A stretch of 64,000 nucleotides of DNA from Colletotrichum lupini. Lineage: Eukaryota > Ascomycota > Sordariomycetes > Glomerellales > Glomerellaceae. The stretch spans positions 5,270,001-5,334,000 of the forward strand of contig NC_064675.1 of NCBI RefSeq assembly GCF_023278565.1. Direction: 5' to 3'. Position numbers and translations under genes: made by a program. The notes below the pieces were generated by a model that did no database searches, was not told where the DNA came from, and saw nothing but the letters and a program-made list of their open reading frames with translations. Shown here in pieces: positions 20,974-33,036 of the stretch; position 1 is the stretch's first letter; every line of letters begins with the position of its first letter.

Positions 20974-21475
20974 CTTGGCGGTACTCTGACACAAAAGTTA
21001 TAGTGATGTTTGCGATTCGGGCTTATTGACGGGCAAGAACGTAATAATCTCCGTCGCACACTCAATGGCGCAATCTTTGTAGTAGATGTTGAACAGAGGT
21101 TGATCAAGACAAGTTGATGAAGTGGACTTGAGGTGGATGGTGTGGGGAACCTCGGCACAAGCCAGTGGGTGTCTGGGGTACGGATAAAGCTCCAGTCTCT
21201 TAGCTTCAAGCTCAATCGGGGAGGATCACTAATACACGTTCACGTACCGAGCCCCGACGGCATGTGTACGAGGTCTCACATAACCTTGCGCAACTTAAGG
21301 CTTATATACTGTGTTGCGCCACGACATCTAAGTTGACGTGGATTCTAAGACTTGATAAAACATCATATCTGAAATACTTTTCACCACGTTACATGCTTGA
21401 GAATCCCCCAGCCACATCCCACACGTACAGGAGAACACACACTTCATTCTTCTCAGCTTACCTTATACACACATA
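20974..21475. promoter_or_regulatory. Bidirectional promoter of the GST-kappa/SDR pair
   Basis: A 502-base spacer with start codons facing away on both sides. The only frames inside are short. The compact divergent layout, together with the shared C-terminal targeting signal of the two products, makes joint regulation likely, but no specific binding site is identified. Confidence 0.6.
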
Positions 21476-22734
21476 ATGGGCGAAGCCAAGCAGGTAGTTT
21501 TGGTAGTCGGTGCCTCGAGAGGCATAGGTCGACAAATCGCCATTGACCTCGCGAAGAATGGTTATGCAGGTACTGCCAATTCCTCCTGTCTTCTCCATTC
21601 AAAGCATCGAGTAACTTACGCTTATTATCAGTCGTCGTTGCTGCAAAGACCATAAGCGACGCATCCAAGGCCAACCATTTCCCACCGAATCCCAACTCAA
21701 ATGATTCAACCATCAGCACGGTAGCCCGTGAAATCCACGAGGCCGGCGGCGACGCAACGCCCATCGCTGTCGACGTCCGAGACCAAGACAGCGTCACACG
21801 GCTCATCGAACAGACGATCAAGGTATCCGTCCATCAAACTTCTCCTCGTTATACCGACAGTGACCCTTTCTTCACCTCGTAGTCCTTCCACAAGTAACAT
21901 CCACTGATACAAACCTTCTCCTCCCCCAGATCTACGCCCGCCTGGACGTCCTTGTCTACAACTCGGGCGCAATCTGGTGGGCCTCGGTTGAAGACACGCC
22001 CCCCAAACGCTTCCAGCTCATGCAACGCGTGAACCCAGAGGGCCTTTACCTGACCCTCCACGCCGCGCTCCCGCACCTCAAGCGCGAGCGGCGCGGCCGC
22101 GTTGTTGTAGTCAGCCCGCCCATCTACAGCCGCTTCTTCCGGGGCAAGACGGCCTACGCCATGGGTAAAGTCGGCATGAGCGTCTTAACCAAGGGCCTGT
22201 CAATGGACCTCGTCCGGCAAGGGTTAGACGACATGGCCATTACGAGTATCTGGCCCGCCGCGGTATGTTGTCTTTTTTTCTCTATTTTTCCCTTCTTTAA
22301 TCTTTTTTTTTGAACGAAAGCCTGCTGCTTGGATCTTTGTCAATGTTCCATAAATAAGCATGGTGTCTCCAGCCATGTTCAATCTACATCGAACTCCGTA
22401 AACTAACAAGAGTCCATCCCAGGCCATCGAATCCGCAGCAACCCAAAAATTCCAAGCCGCAAACGCAGACGAATCAAAGGACCTGCGCAAGCCCACAATC
22501 TTCTCCGACGCCATCCTCGAGATCCTGCGCGCGCCCGCGGCAAAATTCAACGGCGAGCTCGTCCTCGACGAAGACTTCTTGCGGGACCACGCCGGCGTCA
22601 CGGACTTTTCAAAGTACTCTCTCGTTCCCGGAGCCGAGCCACGGAGAATCATGCCCGCGGAACTGCCCGATCTGCGCGTCAAGGAGCAGGACGACGAGGG
22701 GAAGAGGTATGATAGCGCCAAAGCTAAGCTTTGA
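21476..22734 (+). CDS. Short-chain dehydrogenase/reductase, HSDL2-like, with PTS1
   Basis: An NAD(P)-dependent oxidoreductase of the SDR superfamily; the nearest familiar relative is the peroxisomal HSDL2 type. Four exons, 21476-21569, 21632-21822, 21930-22262 and 22423-22734, are joined by introns of 62, 107 and 160 bases, giving 309 aa. The last intron has an aactaac branch site. The Rossmann motif is VGASRGIG at residues 11-18, with Val replacing the usual Thr. The adenine-ring motif is YNSGA at about 105-109 in place of NNAG. Catalytic Ser157 follows a VVVV strand, and the Tyr171-x-x-x-Lys175 pair is in YAMGK. The C-terminus is SAKAKL, ending in Ala-Lys-Leu, a PTS1 signal. The substrate is unknown. 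The paired gene is the GST-kappa enzyme, also ending in AKL. Confidence 0.87.
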
Positions 22735-23269
22735 GATGGAGGGAGTACTTTGGGTTAGCTATCTTGTATGGAAATATCATGGTTTCGTGAGAAACATGAT
22801 AATGCTGTATCACTTTGGTGTTGAAATTGAAGGCATGTAGCGTCGTCAACGTATGGAAACTAGGTGCCTGAACCGGAGAGATCGAACAAGTCATGCCACT
22901 ATCCTCTCCATAATAATCGAAAGAAATGCACAGAAAAGCTTCATCAGGAAACACAGTGCAATGCAATTTTGTCTATTGCCTACCCCATGCTACACAGAGT
23001 AGGATGCGGTGGATTCTCAATATAATGCACTTTATCACAAGAAAAAAGGGGTCGTCCCGTCGCTCACAAATTAGACCATTGCCGGTTGCCCTCCCCTCTC
23101 ACCTCCAACCCAACCAGCCCCACTCCACCGTCAACCTGTGTTTTCCGCCGTGGATGCCGGAAAAGAAAAAGACTCAAGACAGTGGAGGAAATCAAAAGTA
23201 GTTCAAAGAAACGTGCTATGGTACAAGTCGTGGGGAGCATTTGCTGTCCGGCTTCGCATGTCCCCTCTT
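22735..23269. other. Convergent 3' region between SDR and YTA7
   Basis: About 535 bases between two facing gene ends. It should carry both 3' UTRs. A/T-rich stretches near 22790-22830 and 23030-23050 are candidate polyadenylation regions. No coding evidence was seen. Confidence 0.45.
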
Positions 23270-26200
23270 TTATGCTTGCTGGCTCTGCTGGAACAAGCCC
23301 TGGATGCTCTCAATGTCGCTAATGGTCTCGTTGAACACGTTGGTCAGGTCGCCGAGCACCTTCATGCGGTTCCACTCATGCCTCGTGTTCCAGATCTCGT
23401 CCATGAGCTCACGGTTGATCTGCTCCAACTGCTCAATAGTGCACCCTGATGTTCTCTCCGTCAACTCGTCCAGGAATTGCTCGACCTGGCCCTCGTGGAT
23501 GACGGGTTGCTGCTGCGAAGATGACGAACCCGAATTCCTGATGTCCTCGCTTGTTGAGTCATTGAGAATATTGACCAAGGGCATAGCGTGCTTCGAGTCT
23601 CCTGAGCTCCTAGACTTGTTGGGTGATGATGTCTGACTGCCAGGCGGGTGAATGATCCCACGCGCCATGCCATGGGCTTGGGAGTGTGGCCAAGCTGCGT
23701 CGCTAGAAGTGGCCTGGCTCACAGGATCCATACCGGCAGGGATCTGGGTGTCTTGCAGCTGCGAGTTGTCGCCTTGGCTGGATTGATCTGGATGGAACCC
23801 GTTTGTCGGTCCTGTCGCTTGCGTGCTCCACTTGTCTGTCGATCTGTCCGATGGATCTGACGTCTTGGTGGTGGAAGCGTCGTTCACAATCGCAGAAGGC
23901 GACATGCCCGGGGGCACTGTGGTGATGACAGATCTTTGGGATACCTGTGTAGCGCCAGTTGTCGCGTTTCCTTGAGGTGGCCATTGAGGCGGCGGCTGCA
24001 TGGAGCTGTCCTGCGTCGTGTCGTCGTCGTCCACGCCGCTCATGTGCACGTCGCTTTGCCGAGAAGGGTTGGATGTGCCGTTACTTTGCTGATGGGATCC
24101 CACGCCGCCACTCGGTCCCGGGCTCATGACCTGGAAACGAGCCATGGCATGACCAGACCCAGGAATCTGCTCGCCCAAAGTGACCGGCCCTTGTGAGTCG
24201 CTGTCGTTACCGCCACCCACATCGCCTTGAACTCGGTCGAGAACAGACTGAAGCGCCTCCTTCTTCCTCGCCTTCTCAGCTTGGACCTTAGCGCGTTGAA
24301 GCTGTCTCTGGTGCAACGCCTCCCAGTCCACAGTGCTGGTGTTACCCTCAATCGTCGCGACGTCGACTTCGACATTGCTGACAAGTTCGTTTGCCTTGAG
24401 CGTCCGCTCTTTGTCGCCAATGTTCTTGGCATCTTTGGCAAGCGATTTGATGTCCCGAAGGAAGTCCTTTGGTCGACAGTAAAAGCCGTTCGACAACCTC
24501 TCCTCAATGGTTGTCGTTTCGAGGTTGTAGAAAGTCTTGCCAGAAACTGTCTCGCGTAGCACGTCAACATCGTACTTATCCTTCACGATCTCAAAAGGCC
24601 GATGCTCGATGCCCGCTACGTCGGGGCGAACATAGTTGGGATCCTTTTCGAGGAAGAGGTAATCCAGCTGACCGGGAGTAAGGACGGGTTGCCTGAACTT
24701 CTTGTACTTCCTGTTGATCTGGTCCATAATTGGCTGCAATTGCACCTTCAAGATATTGAGCAACTGGTGGTCGCGTTTCTGCATGGCCTTGATCTCTTCC
24801 TTGGTGGGTACTTTCGGTGGCGGCGGCGGAGCAACGGGGAGCTCCTCCAAGACTCTCTTCTTCCGATTGGCAGGATCAGGGAAGTCAGCCGGACTCTTGC
24901 GAATATGGTCGACAATGGAAGCAAAATATTCTCGCCGATTTGACTAGTGAAATTAGCAAAGATGTCGCCATAAACCTTCATCTGTTGTACTCACATGCTT
25001 CGGCCGCTGGATCTGCAATCGGTTTTTACGGGAAAAGGCAAAAAGCTCCCGGACGAGCTCAGGTGCAAGGTCTTCCCCAGCTTCATACTCAGCCGTCGCA
25101 AGCACCAAAATGGGATCCGTAGGCGGTATAGATTTGAGCATGTTCTTGAATGTGATGAATGGTAGCGTGTCTCTCATAGCGGCATACCACGATTCGATGC
25201 TCGGGATGTAGATGACACTTGGCTTGTGTCTCTTCACTTCAGTGAACAAACTGACAATCACCTGTTCCATGGGCTGCGAGATGTTAGTGACGCAGACATC
25301 AATGGGATGGGAATGAACCTACCCGTCCATCGGCCAGTAAGTTGGGAAGCCCAAAGTTCTGAACGTGTACACCTTCGAAGTAGTGCAGCAGGGCAGAGGA
25401 CAAGTAGCTCTGGCCCATGCCCGAAAACCCGTGGATCAGGAATCGCGGGCGGAAGATTCTAGACCGCTCAAACTCTTGGTGCAGAGCTTCTCTACCGAAG
25501 CCGTGATCCTCATCCTCGAATTGCTCGAACATGGCTTCTTCCAGCGCTGTCAGCTTCTTCTTACGAGGCAAAACATCGTCCAGAGCCCTCTTGATCGATG
25601 TGAACTGGTCTCTAAGCAGTGGCTCGATCCCCTTGGGCAAAGGAGCAGCGCCTGTGCCGGCGGACCTCTCAGACGACGGAATCATCTTCTTGATCGAAAG
25701 CATGAAATCTGTCGCGTGGATGTTGATCTTGTCAGGATTGACGATGAGCTTGTCTTTTGACGAGTAGACCTGAGGGTATGTCCTCTGAATGGAGTTGAGA
25801 GCAGCCTCCGTGCAGAGAGCACGGAGATCGGCACCACCATAGCCCTTGGTGTTTTCGGCGAGCTGTTGCTTGAATGGCTCTGAGAGACCCCAGTCCTTGG
25901 TGTGGATCTCAAGAATGGACCGTCGACCGGCCACGTCTGGGAGTGGAAAATAGAACTCTCGATCGAATCGCCCGGGTCGTCTGAGAGCGGGGTCGATGTT
26001 GTCAGGACGATTGGTGGCGCCGATTACAATAACCTGTCCGCGGCCGTCCATACCGTCCATCAGGGCCAGGAGTGTTGAGACGATGGAAGCGTGAATCTGC
26101 TCCTGCTTGCTGGAGCGCACCGGAGCCAAACCATCAATTTCATCGAAGAAAATGATACTCGGCTGCGTTCTTCTCGCTTCCTCAAAGAGCAGACGCAGCT

Positions 26201-28235
26201 GCTTCTCTGCTTCACCAACCCATTTGCTCAGAGCATCGGCTCCCTTTCTCATGTAAAAAGTAATCTTGCGCCCGCCAACGCCCACGGAATTGGCAAGAGC
26301 TCTAGCAAGCAGAGTCTTACCAGTACCGGGTGGACCGTGGAAAAGAACACCTCGAGGTGGCGTGACATGGAATCTCTGGAACAGCTCAGGGTATAGAAGA
26401 GGGAGCTGGACCATTTCCTTCAGCTGATCGATGTGACCTTGAAGACCACCGACATGATTGAAGTCCACAGTCAGATCGACTCCAAGAGGGTCGGCATCTG
26501 CCAAAGCCTTCTGGTTCTTGATCTTGCCAACATTGGGAGCTGCCCCCACGCCACCCTCTCCACCCAAAGGTTGCGCAAGGCCAGGGAGAAGTCCAGCTGG
26601 AGCGGCGGCTGATGTGGGCGTCATGCCAACATTTCCAGCAGCAGGCCCTGATCGTTGGCCCATTTCATCGTCACTGCTGTCCGAATCGACACCTCCTGCG
26701 GCCATTCCGGAACCCCAAGGCCCGCCAAGGAGCGACCCGGCGCCGCCTCCGCCTCCAAAAGGTCCGAATGTTGTGTTGAGGGCGCGATCCCAAGCTTGAC
26801 TTGCACCCCCACGACCACCGCGACGACGTGCGGGAGTCGGGGCTGGATCTTCGCCGTCATCTTCCTCAATGTTTACGGCAGAGAGGGGTGGCATGAAGTA
26901 GTTCATGGGCTTCGCGGCGGCTCTGCGTCGCTTGGATGCTGTTTCTTGATAGATGATGGCGGGTGAAGGTCGTCGTGGACGCCGCGAGCGGGAGTCCTGC
27001 CTTAGCTCGTGGAGCTCTTCGGCCAACTCGTCTTGGTCTAGCTCGACTTCCTCGGCTGACTCGGCGCCACGGCGCGAGCTCCGGGTGGATCGACCCTTTG
27101 GCTTGGCGGCCCTACCGCGCGGAGCCGGGCTGTCGAAATCACCGTCGTCACCGTCGCCGGAATCCTTCTTGGGCGACTCAGACATGCGATCTTCCTCCCC
27201 TGCTGACTCTTCGCCGGGCTCGAAATCGCTACTTGGCTCTTGAACAGATTTTGATTTCCGAAGCCCGTTGCGACGAGTTAGGCGCCCAGATCGTTTGGGG
27301 ACGTCATCGTCGGCTTCGCCTTCGGCATCAGCCTCCGGTTCGGCGGGCTCAGCAGGCCCAGAGCCACTTCCTCTCTTTGCCCTGGTTCGCCGCGTGACGA
27401 TTGGACCTTCGTCTTCGTCGTCATCGTCATCTTCTGCCACAATGTCTCCCTGTACGATTTCTGTCGATTTTTTGACATCCTCCATCTCGGCATCCTTTGT
27501 TTCTTCAACAGCTTGCTCAGCATCGCCAGCCAGTTCATCAACATCTTCCTCCCGAGGACCGCTGCTTTCTTGGGTGGCCTCTTCAATTGTCTCGGGTCCC
27601 TTCTTCAAACCCTTAATGGAGCGGGAAGATCGAGTGCGGGCCAGGGTCTCGGGGCTCCTAGAACGCGAGGCAGGCCGCCCATGTTTGCCGGAATTAGTGA
27701 GTTCAACGTGCTCCTCGCCATACTCCTCGGTGTGGGCACGAGTTGATCGTCGAGTAACACCGGGAGCGGTCGTCGAAGCATTCTTCGGCACTTTGAGCTT
27801 GATCATTAAGCTGTCCTTTTTTTTGGGCTTGGGCAAATCCTCAGAGAGCACATCGTCTGACTCTTCGGCGGGGTCGGATTCGTCTTCGTCGCTTTCTTTG
27901 TAGCTATTGTGCTTGGTCGCGGCCTTTCTTGACCTACGACCGGCTGCATTGACAGGCATGACCTCTTCTTCTTCTTCGTCGTCTTCAGAAGCGAAGGAGC
28001 CCTCGTCTTGGCTATCAGACACGTCATCATCGTCTTCATCTTCAATGTCGGATCCTCGATAGCGGTTGTTCCGGCGCCGTCCACCGCCACCAGCGTTCCT
28101 TTGGCTCTTGGATCCGCGCGATCGCTTCTTGGTGCGAACGGGGGGGCCATCCGCGCCAGGCTCGAAGTTCTCGTCATCGGAATCCGACTTGTTAGGATCG
28201 AAATCCTCGATGTCGCGCTTTCGTTTCGACGGCAT
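23270..28235 (-). CDS. YTA7: AAA-ATPase with bromodomain, Yta7/ATAD2 family
   Basis: Yta7/ATAD2/Abo1 proteins are chromatin-bound AAA+ hexamers that handle histone H3-H4 and influence transcription and silencing. Three exons, 28235-25323, 25273-24995 and 24943-23270, with introns of 49 and 51 bases at phase 0, give about 1621 aa. The first 480 residues are charged and disordered, with long Asp/Glu runs and basic blocks. The first AAA domain has Walker A GPPGTGKT at 634-641 and Walker B IIFFDEID at 694-701, plus a GATNRPDNID sensor region. The second AAA domain (from about 880) starts with GFSGMGQS in place of a proper Walker A, as in the degenerate second ATPase of this family. The bromodomain follows in exon 3, with RPKDFLRDIKSLAKDA and ERTLKANELVSNVEVDV. 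The remaining tail is low-complexity and Ser/Gln-rich. Confidence 0.93.
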
Positions 28236-30969
28236 TGTGACTCGATTGAGGAATTAGACGATGTGTGGTGGTTGAAAGGATTGGTATCGTGTTCTTTGAG
28301 CGTCGTGCACGCCGGGGAAAGCTACTGCTTGCTGCCTAGGTAGCTACCTCGCGCCAAGGTCTGGACACTGATGATTAGCATCAACATGCAGACAAGGAAA
28401 ATCTGTAGAAGAGTTTCAATAGCAGAAAATGGTATCAATCCAGAACTTCATTGCAGCGACTGAGAACGTGAAGGGAAGTAAGAAGGCCATACCAGTGTCT
28501 TAGCGCTCAGGGAGAGTGATGTGCAAGAACAATGGAGGCGTTAGGCAAAGGTGTTTGCGCGGCACAACGCCATTGGCCTCTGAGCAATCCGATCGCAAAA
28601 AGTCGAGTCGACCTGGATGTCGACGACAGTTTTCGCTGGCGATAATGCACAGCGAGAAATGAGAACACCACCTGGTGATAATAAAGTCGGATTCGCTGAA
28701 AAATCACCACAGCGCGTAGTTGCGCGCCATTCACTCGGGCGAGGAGGGACGAGAGTCTGTAGAGTGGGTCTCACGTGCAGCGCCCACCAGCCACAAATGG
28801 TCCGAGCGCTAGACGCTCTCAGGCTACAAGACTTCCGCTTTGGGGAGTGTGGACCCAATTATTTCCTCAACCCAACTGACTTCGTGGAGGGGTCTCAATC
28901 CGAATGGAATCTGCATTTTGGAATTCTCTGCCATTGATTGACATGAGGAAATCCGACTGTTTGTTCGAGTCGTTGCTCCCCGAGCACAGTCAGCGGCTCT
29001 GTCAACCGATGTTCGTCTCTACCTGTGGAAAGTCTGAAGCATGTCAATCACTTTGCAAGGATTGACGGTGCTCCTCGGCGCGCAAGAGGTTAAAAAAGTC
29101 GGGCCCGGGGTAAGTGGGCGGCGATGAGTGTCCACCACAAATTGTCGCATTGTCGCGACCGCATTATTGTATTTCGAAAGAGTGACGTTGAGAGCTCTTG
29201 AATAAAGTGCAACTTCGGGCCACTGCGTCTTATTACTCAATGGGAACTCAAGCCAGACAGCCGTCACCAACCCGCTTGCCTTTTGGGGGAATGAGAAGCC
29301 GCGGCGCATAGATGCGCCTGACAATGACCGATCAATGCCAATGATGTCATATCTCAATTTTCCATCGCATTCGGGCCTCAAAATGCTCGTCTTTGAGCAT
29401 CAGTTATTGTTGGCAACGAAGGACGCGTTTTGGTGGTGCCAACTTTCGGTATATGGGTCGCCTGAGGATCTCAACCAACTCGCCCAATTTCCAGCAACAC
29501 TGAACCGGCAAAAGACCACCTTATTCATAGTTCCTCTCTCAACGACGGTGCGATTTCAAGCTTCACCAAGTCGACCCTTCCATCAGCCCTACGGCTCCGA
29601 ATCTGGGGTACCTAACCCGCAGGCTTAAGCTTCCGGGCGCCAAGGTTAGGAACGTGGCTAGGGAACGTGGCTGGTGCCCCTGGCTTGGCAAGTTACTTGT
29701 CACTCAAGTGGCTGACATAATCGCTTGCCGGTCTATGTACTCTAGTCCTCATCCTACTATTCTTATTCCTTTTCCTTCTTCGAAAGCGATATCTAATGAA
29801 TGCATAGAAGATGAATTGATAGCAGAATATGATCCAAGAGAAATAATAGAAAGAACAAGACGGTTAGGGAGTATACAATCGTTGTTGACTGGCGTCTAAT
29901 TTTGTCACCTTCTCGTCAATCTCTCTGGTTTGGTTGGGGGCACGAGTGTGGTGGGTATGGATACCTTACCTACATGCGTGCCTTGCGGCCTGAGCATTTT
30001 CGGTGCGCCCGACTCAGCAGGCATCCAGATAAACAAACATCACGTGCCGCGGCGCCGAGGGCCACAAACGGCGCTAAACCATCGGCGTCGTCCGAACTTC
30101 GGTACGGCGAATGACTAAACCAACCAAGCTGACGACGCTGCCGTGCCGAGATACCGTCCTATTCGCCAACACCGAGAAGTCGTTCATAGTCACGAGGTCG
30201 AACACTGCAATGTGTGCATTTGCGGCCCGTTACCTCGCCCACGTTTCCTCGTTTCTTGCTTGAGTGAACGAGGCTCTGGCGAGACAGATTATGAGGCTTG
30301 GACAACGGGAAGGGAAACCTACATTTGCTTCTTCCGGCGATCATTCGAGGGGCCTCAAAATTTACAGTTAAGCCCTATCCCTTGTGTCAGCACGCCAGTT
30401 TTGAGGCCGTCGCCAAACGATCAGCCCAGTTTGCAGATCCTCGCGTAAAGACAGCCATTGGCGTCGTACGGGTACGCTACCTACGAATGCGGAAGCATGT
30501 CATGGCGAACGAACACAAGGGGCGCGCACCTGCATTAGCTGTTGCCTTACGAGGCCAAGTCCCACCTCACGCACTCCGCGGCTCGCATTCGGTCGCGGCG
30601 TCACATCAATGGGGTAAACCGTGTCCAGCAGACCGGCCCTCGTGTGGGGCTGCTATCGACCGGCAACCCGGCCAAGTCGGCAAGCGGCCACTCGGGGCAC
30701 AGCATTCTTAGACCAGGCGTCGTGAATCCATGCCGACCAAGCGGTCGTAAGCAGGAAGCCAAGAAACTATCGCCGTGTAGCCGTATCCAGCAATGACGAG
30801 CCCCTCAAGCATTTAAGGACGGCTCCCCCACGGTCTGGACGAGTCCATCATTGCATTGTACAATCACCATCCAATCTTTAACTCATTCATCCAATCGTTG
30901 AAGAAATCTACTTTCTGATAAACAAACAAACAAACATACCATTCTTAAGAGACACCAACCTCTGACATC
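28236..30969. promoter_or_regulatory. 2.7 kb divergent spacer between YTA7 and a small gene
   Basis: No supported gene on either strand. The left end is the YTA7 promoter. A locally A/T-rich patch at about 29740-29900 carries a short open frame unlike its surroundings and is discussed as a finding. A tttaag motif at about 30811 and the leader at 30900-30969 belong to the small gene to the right. Other frames are short and unsupported. Confidence 0.4.
30920..30935. repeat. Short AAAC tandem repeat in the leader of the small gene
   Basis: Four uninterrupted copies of aaac lie about 35-50 bases before the ATG at 30970. CA/A-rich leaders of this kind are common just upstream of well-expressed fungal genes. 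Confidence 0.85.
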
Positions 30970-31236
30970 ATGTCTTCCCTCAACACCCCCAACTTCGACG
31001 CTCCCCGTCCCAAGAGCAGCCGCGCCGGCTCAGACGCGAGCTCCATCTCGGCAGGCTCAGATACCTTCACCCACAGAAGAGCAGTCTCTACAGACTGCCC
31101 GCGCCCCTCGAAGCGCAAGTCGTCTCACTCCCAGACCGTCAACGTCTACACCCATTGCGGGCGTCACAGCTCGCAGTTCCTCTTTGGCGGCCGTTCTTTC
31201 ACGGATATGGCCCGCAGCGTCTTCAAGCGGGACTAG
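30970..31236 (+). CDS. Small hypothetical protein, 88 aa
   Basis: Function not recognised. The frame is intronless and starts in a strong context: the leader ends gacatcATGtct after a CA-rich, T-poor stretch with an AAAC repeat. The first 50 residues are Ser/Arg/Pro-rich and probably disordered, with several SR and SK sites. The C-terminal 32 residues are of a different character, ordered-looking and rich in aromatics and Gly: YTHCGRHSSQFLFGGRSF followed by a basic tail ending in KRD. I have an impression of similar short proteins with a CGRHS...FGG block in other ascomycetes, but this is memory only. A single Cys and two His lie in that block. No signal peptide or membrane segment is present. 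Confidence 0.65.
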   Translation: MSSLNTPNFDAPRPKSSRAGSDASSISAGSDTFTHRRAVSTDCPRPSKRKSSHSQTVNVYTHCGRHSSQFLFGGRSFTDMARSVFKRD

Positions 31237-33036
31237 GTTGTTCATTGAGTTGAGGTGCTCAATGTTCCGAGAGAAACCCCCCAAATCGTACATCACGAGG
31301 GCCTTTCCAGGAACTTACATGAAGCACCGATACAAAAAAAACAACCACCAAACTTGGTCGGCAGCAACCCGCAGTCCCTTCGCCGTCGCCGCACGCGATC
31401 GGACCGCGAGAGCCCCGCCAAGGAATCGGCGAGACCGGTGGTGCCCCACAAGGCTCAAGGAACCGGCACGCGGCTTCCGACGCCAAGCGGAAAACCGCAA
31501 AATTCGGCCTCCGATGCCCAGCTCTCCAACCCCCCTGCCCATCTCTGTCTTGCCTCATTCTGTGTTTGCTCGATTGCCCATTGCAAGAACAAAAGTCCGC
31601 AGAGTGAAAGATAGATGCAGGCAGCAGCAGGCTGTGGTGAGGGGAGGCAGGAATAGCCGAGACGTGCATGCCATGCCGAGAGCCAAGACCAGGAGACCCA
31701 TTGGGAAAGTTGCATTCATCGTTGCGAACTCGCGCGCCCCGACCTCCCACAATCGCCTCCGCAGTCACGTCACGCAAGACAAGACTTGGAGTCAATGGAC
31801 CATCTCCATCTCCACTCTGCACTCCACATGGGCATCATAGTCCGCGTATCCAATCCCTCTGGCCAAACCACTCATATCTCCATTCAGGTGTCTTGGCATA
31901 GTTCGCGCCAACGAGTAGCAGAAAGAGCTTGAATTGTGCCAAGTGAAAACCGTTGAATCGGACCAGGGGCCATCAAAACGGGCCACCAATCACACGATTG
32001 GCGTCGTCAACCTCTTCCGTCGCTTCTCAATTGGACCTTTCATCACTTTTACGGATACGCGCACAATAGCAGCCTCCCTTCTTTTTCACCCTTGAGGTGC
32101 GAATGGTCCCATCATGTTGTCAACCTGTCCGGGGTTGGGATGCTTCAAGTACGCCGCCGCCGTATTGCGGAGAAAGGAACCAGGACGAAAACTAGACGGG
32201 CCAAAGAGCGTGACATCGCTCCGGTCAACGTCCGTCCATGTCGTACATTGCTTTTTTCTCTTACAGCCTGCATGCGGGTACGATTTCCTCTTACTGGAGC
32301 TAACTACGACGTCCCGCCAATGTTTCTGTGTGTTTTGCTTCGTCATTCAACGGAGAACTCGGACAAAGCATTGGCCGCAAATCGGGGGGTTATGCGAAGG
32401 GGAGAACTTATCGGGAAAGGCGAGAGGAGTCTCTGTCAAAGTTTCCGACCAGCGTCTCTGAGAACTGATTCTTACATGAGCGCGGAATCCGTGGACGATA
32501 ATCATTGGTGCTCAAAAGGCGTTCAAGGAAAGATACCATGGAGTTGAATCTTGTTCATTAGAATACAATGCAATACATTTTGAGAATCTGTGCTTCATCC
32601 ATGCCAAGAAATGTGAACCCTGCTCATGCGTAAATTGTATTGTGAGATCTGTACGCTGTATCTGTACCTACTTACATACGCTCTCACCACATCGAGCCGT
32701 CTTCTCCCGCATCTGTATGACCACCCATGTGTATCCGTACAATGTGTATGCTCGCCGACCTCCCTCCTACTAATGTAATTTCCCACATCTGTATGCAAGT
32801 TCATATGTAAAAGCGCCCCTCATAAACGCCAATTAAGCCAAAACTCCGTCTCCGTGAGATCCACATCATGAGCCACCAACCCCAAGAAACACGCACAACC
32901 ACGCGCACCCCAAACATCGTTGCTCCCTCAACATCTCTAAATTCCGCCTACCCCTCTGATCCAAGAGTCAGGCAATCCCCAGATCGGTCTAGTTGTACCC
33001 TGTAGCTAACCCCCATCCCGGCCAATGCCCCCTCTC
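31237..33036. other. 1.8 kb convergent spacer before the carbonic anhydrase gene
   Basis: The 3' sides of the small gene and the carbonic anhydrase gene face each other here. Frames at 31184-31840 (+) and 31259-31822 (-) overlap on opposite strands, lack an ATG or domain, and are rejected. An A/T-richer stretch from about 32560 to 32800 is the likely 3' UTR zone of the carbonic anhydrase. Nothing else seen. Confidence 0.4.

Noticed and set aside
31259..31822. A 187-codon minus-strand frame downstream of the small gene
   Set aside because: No recognisable domain, and a similarly long frame overlaps on the plus strand.
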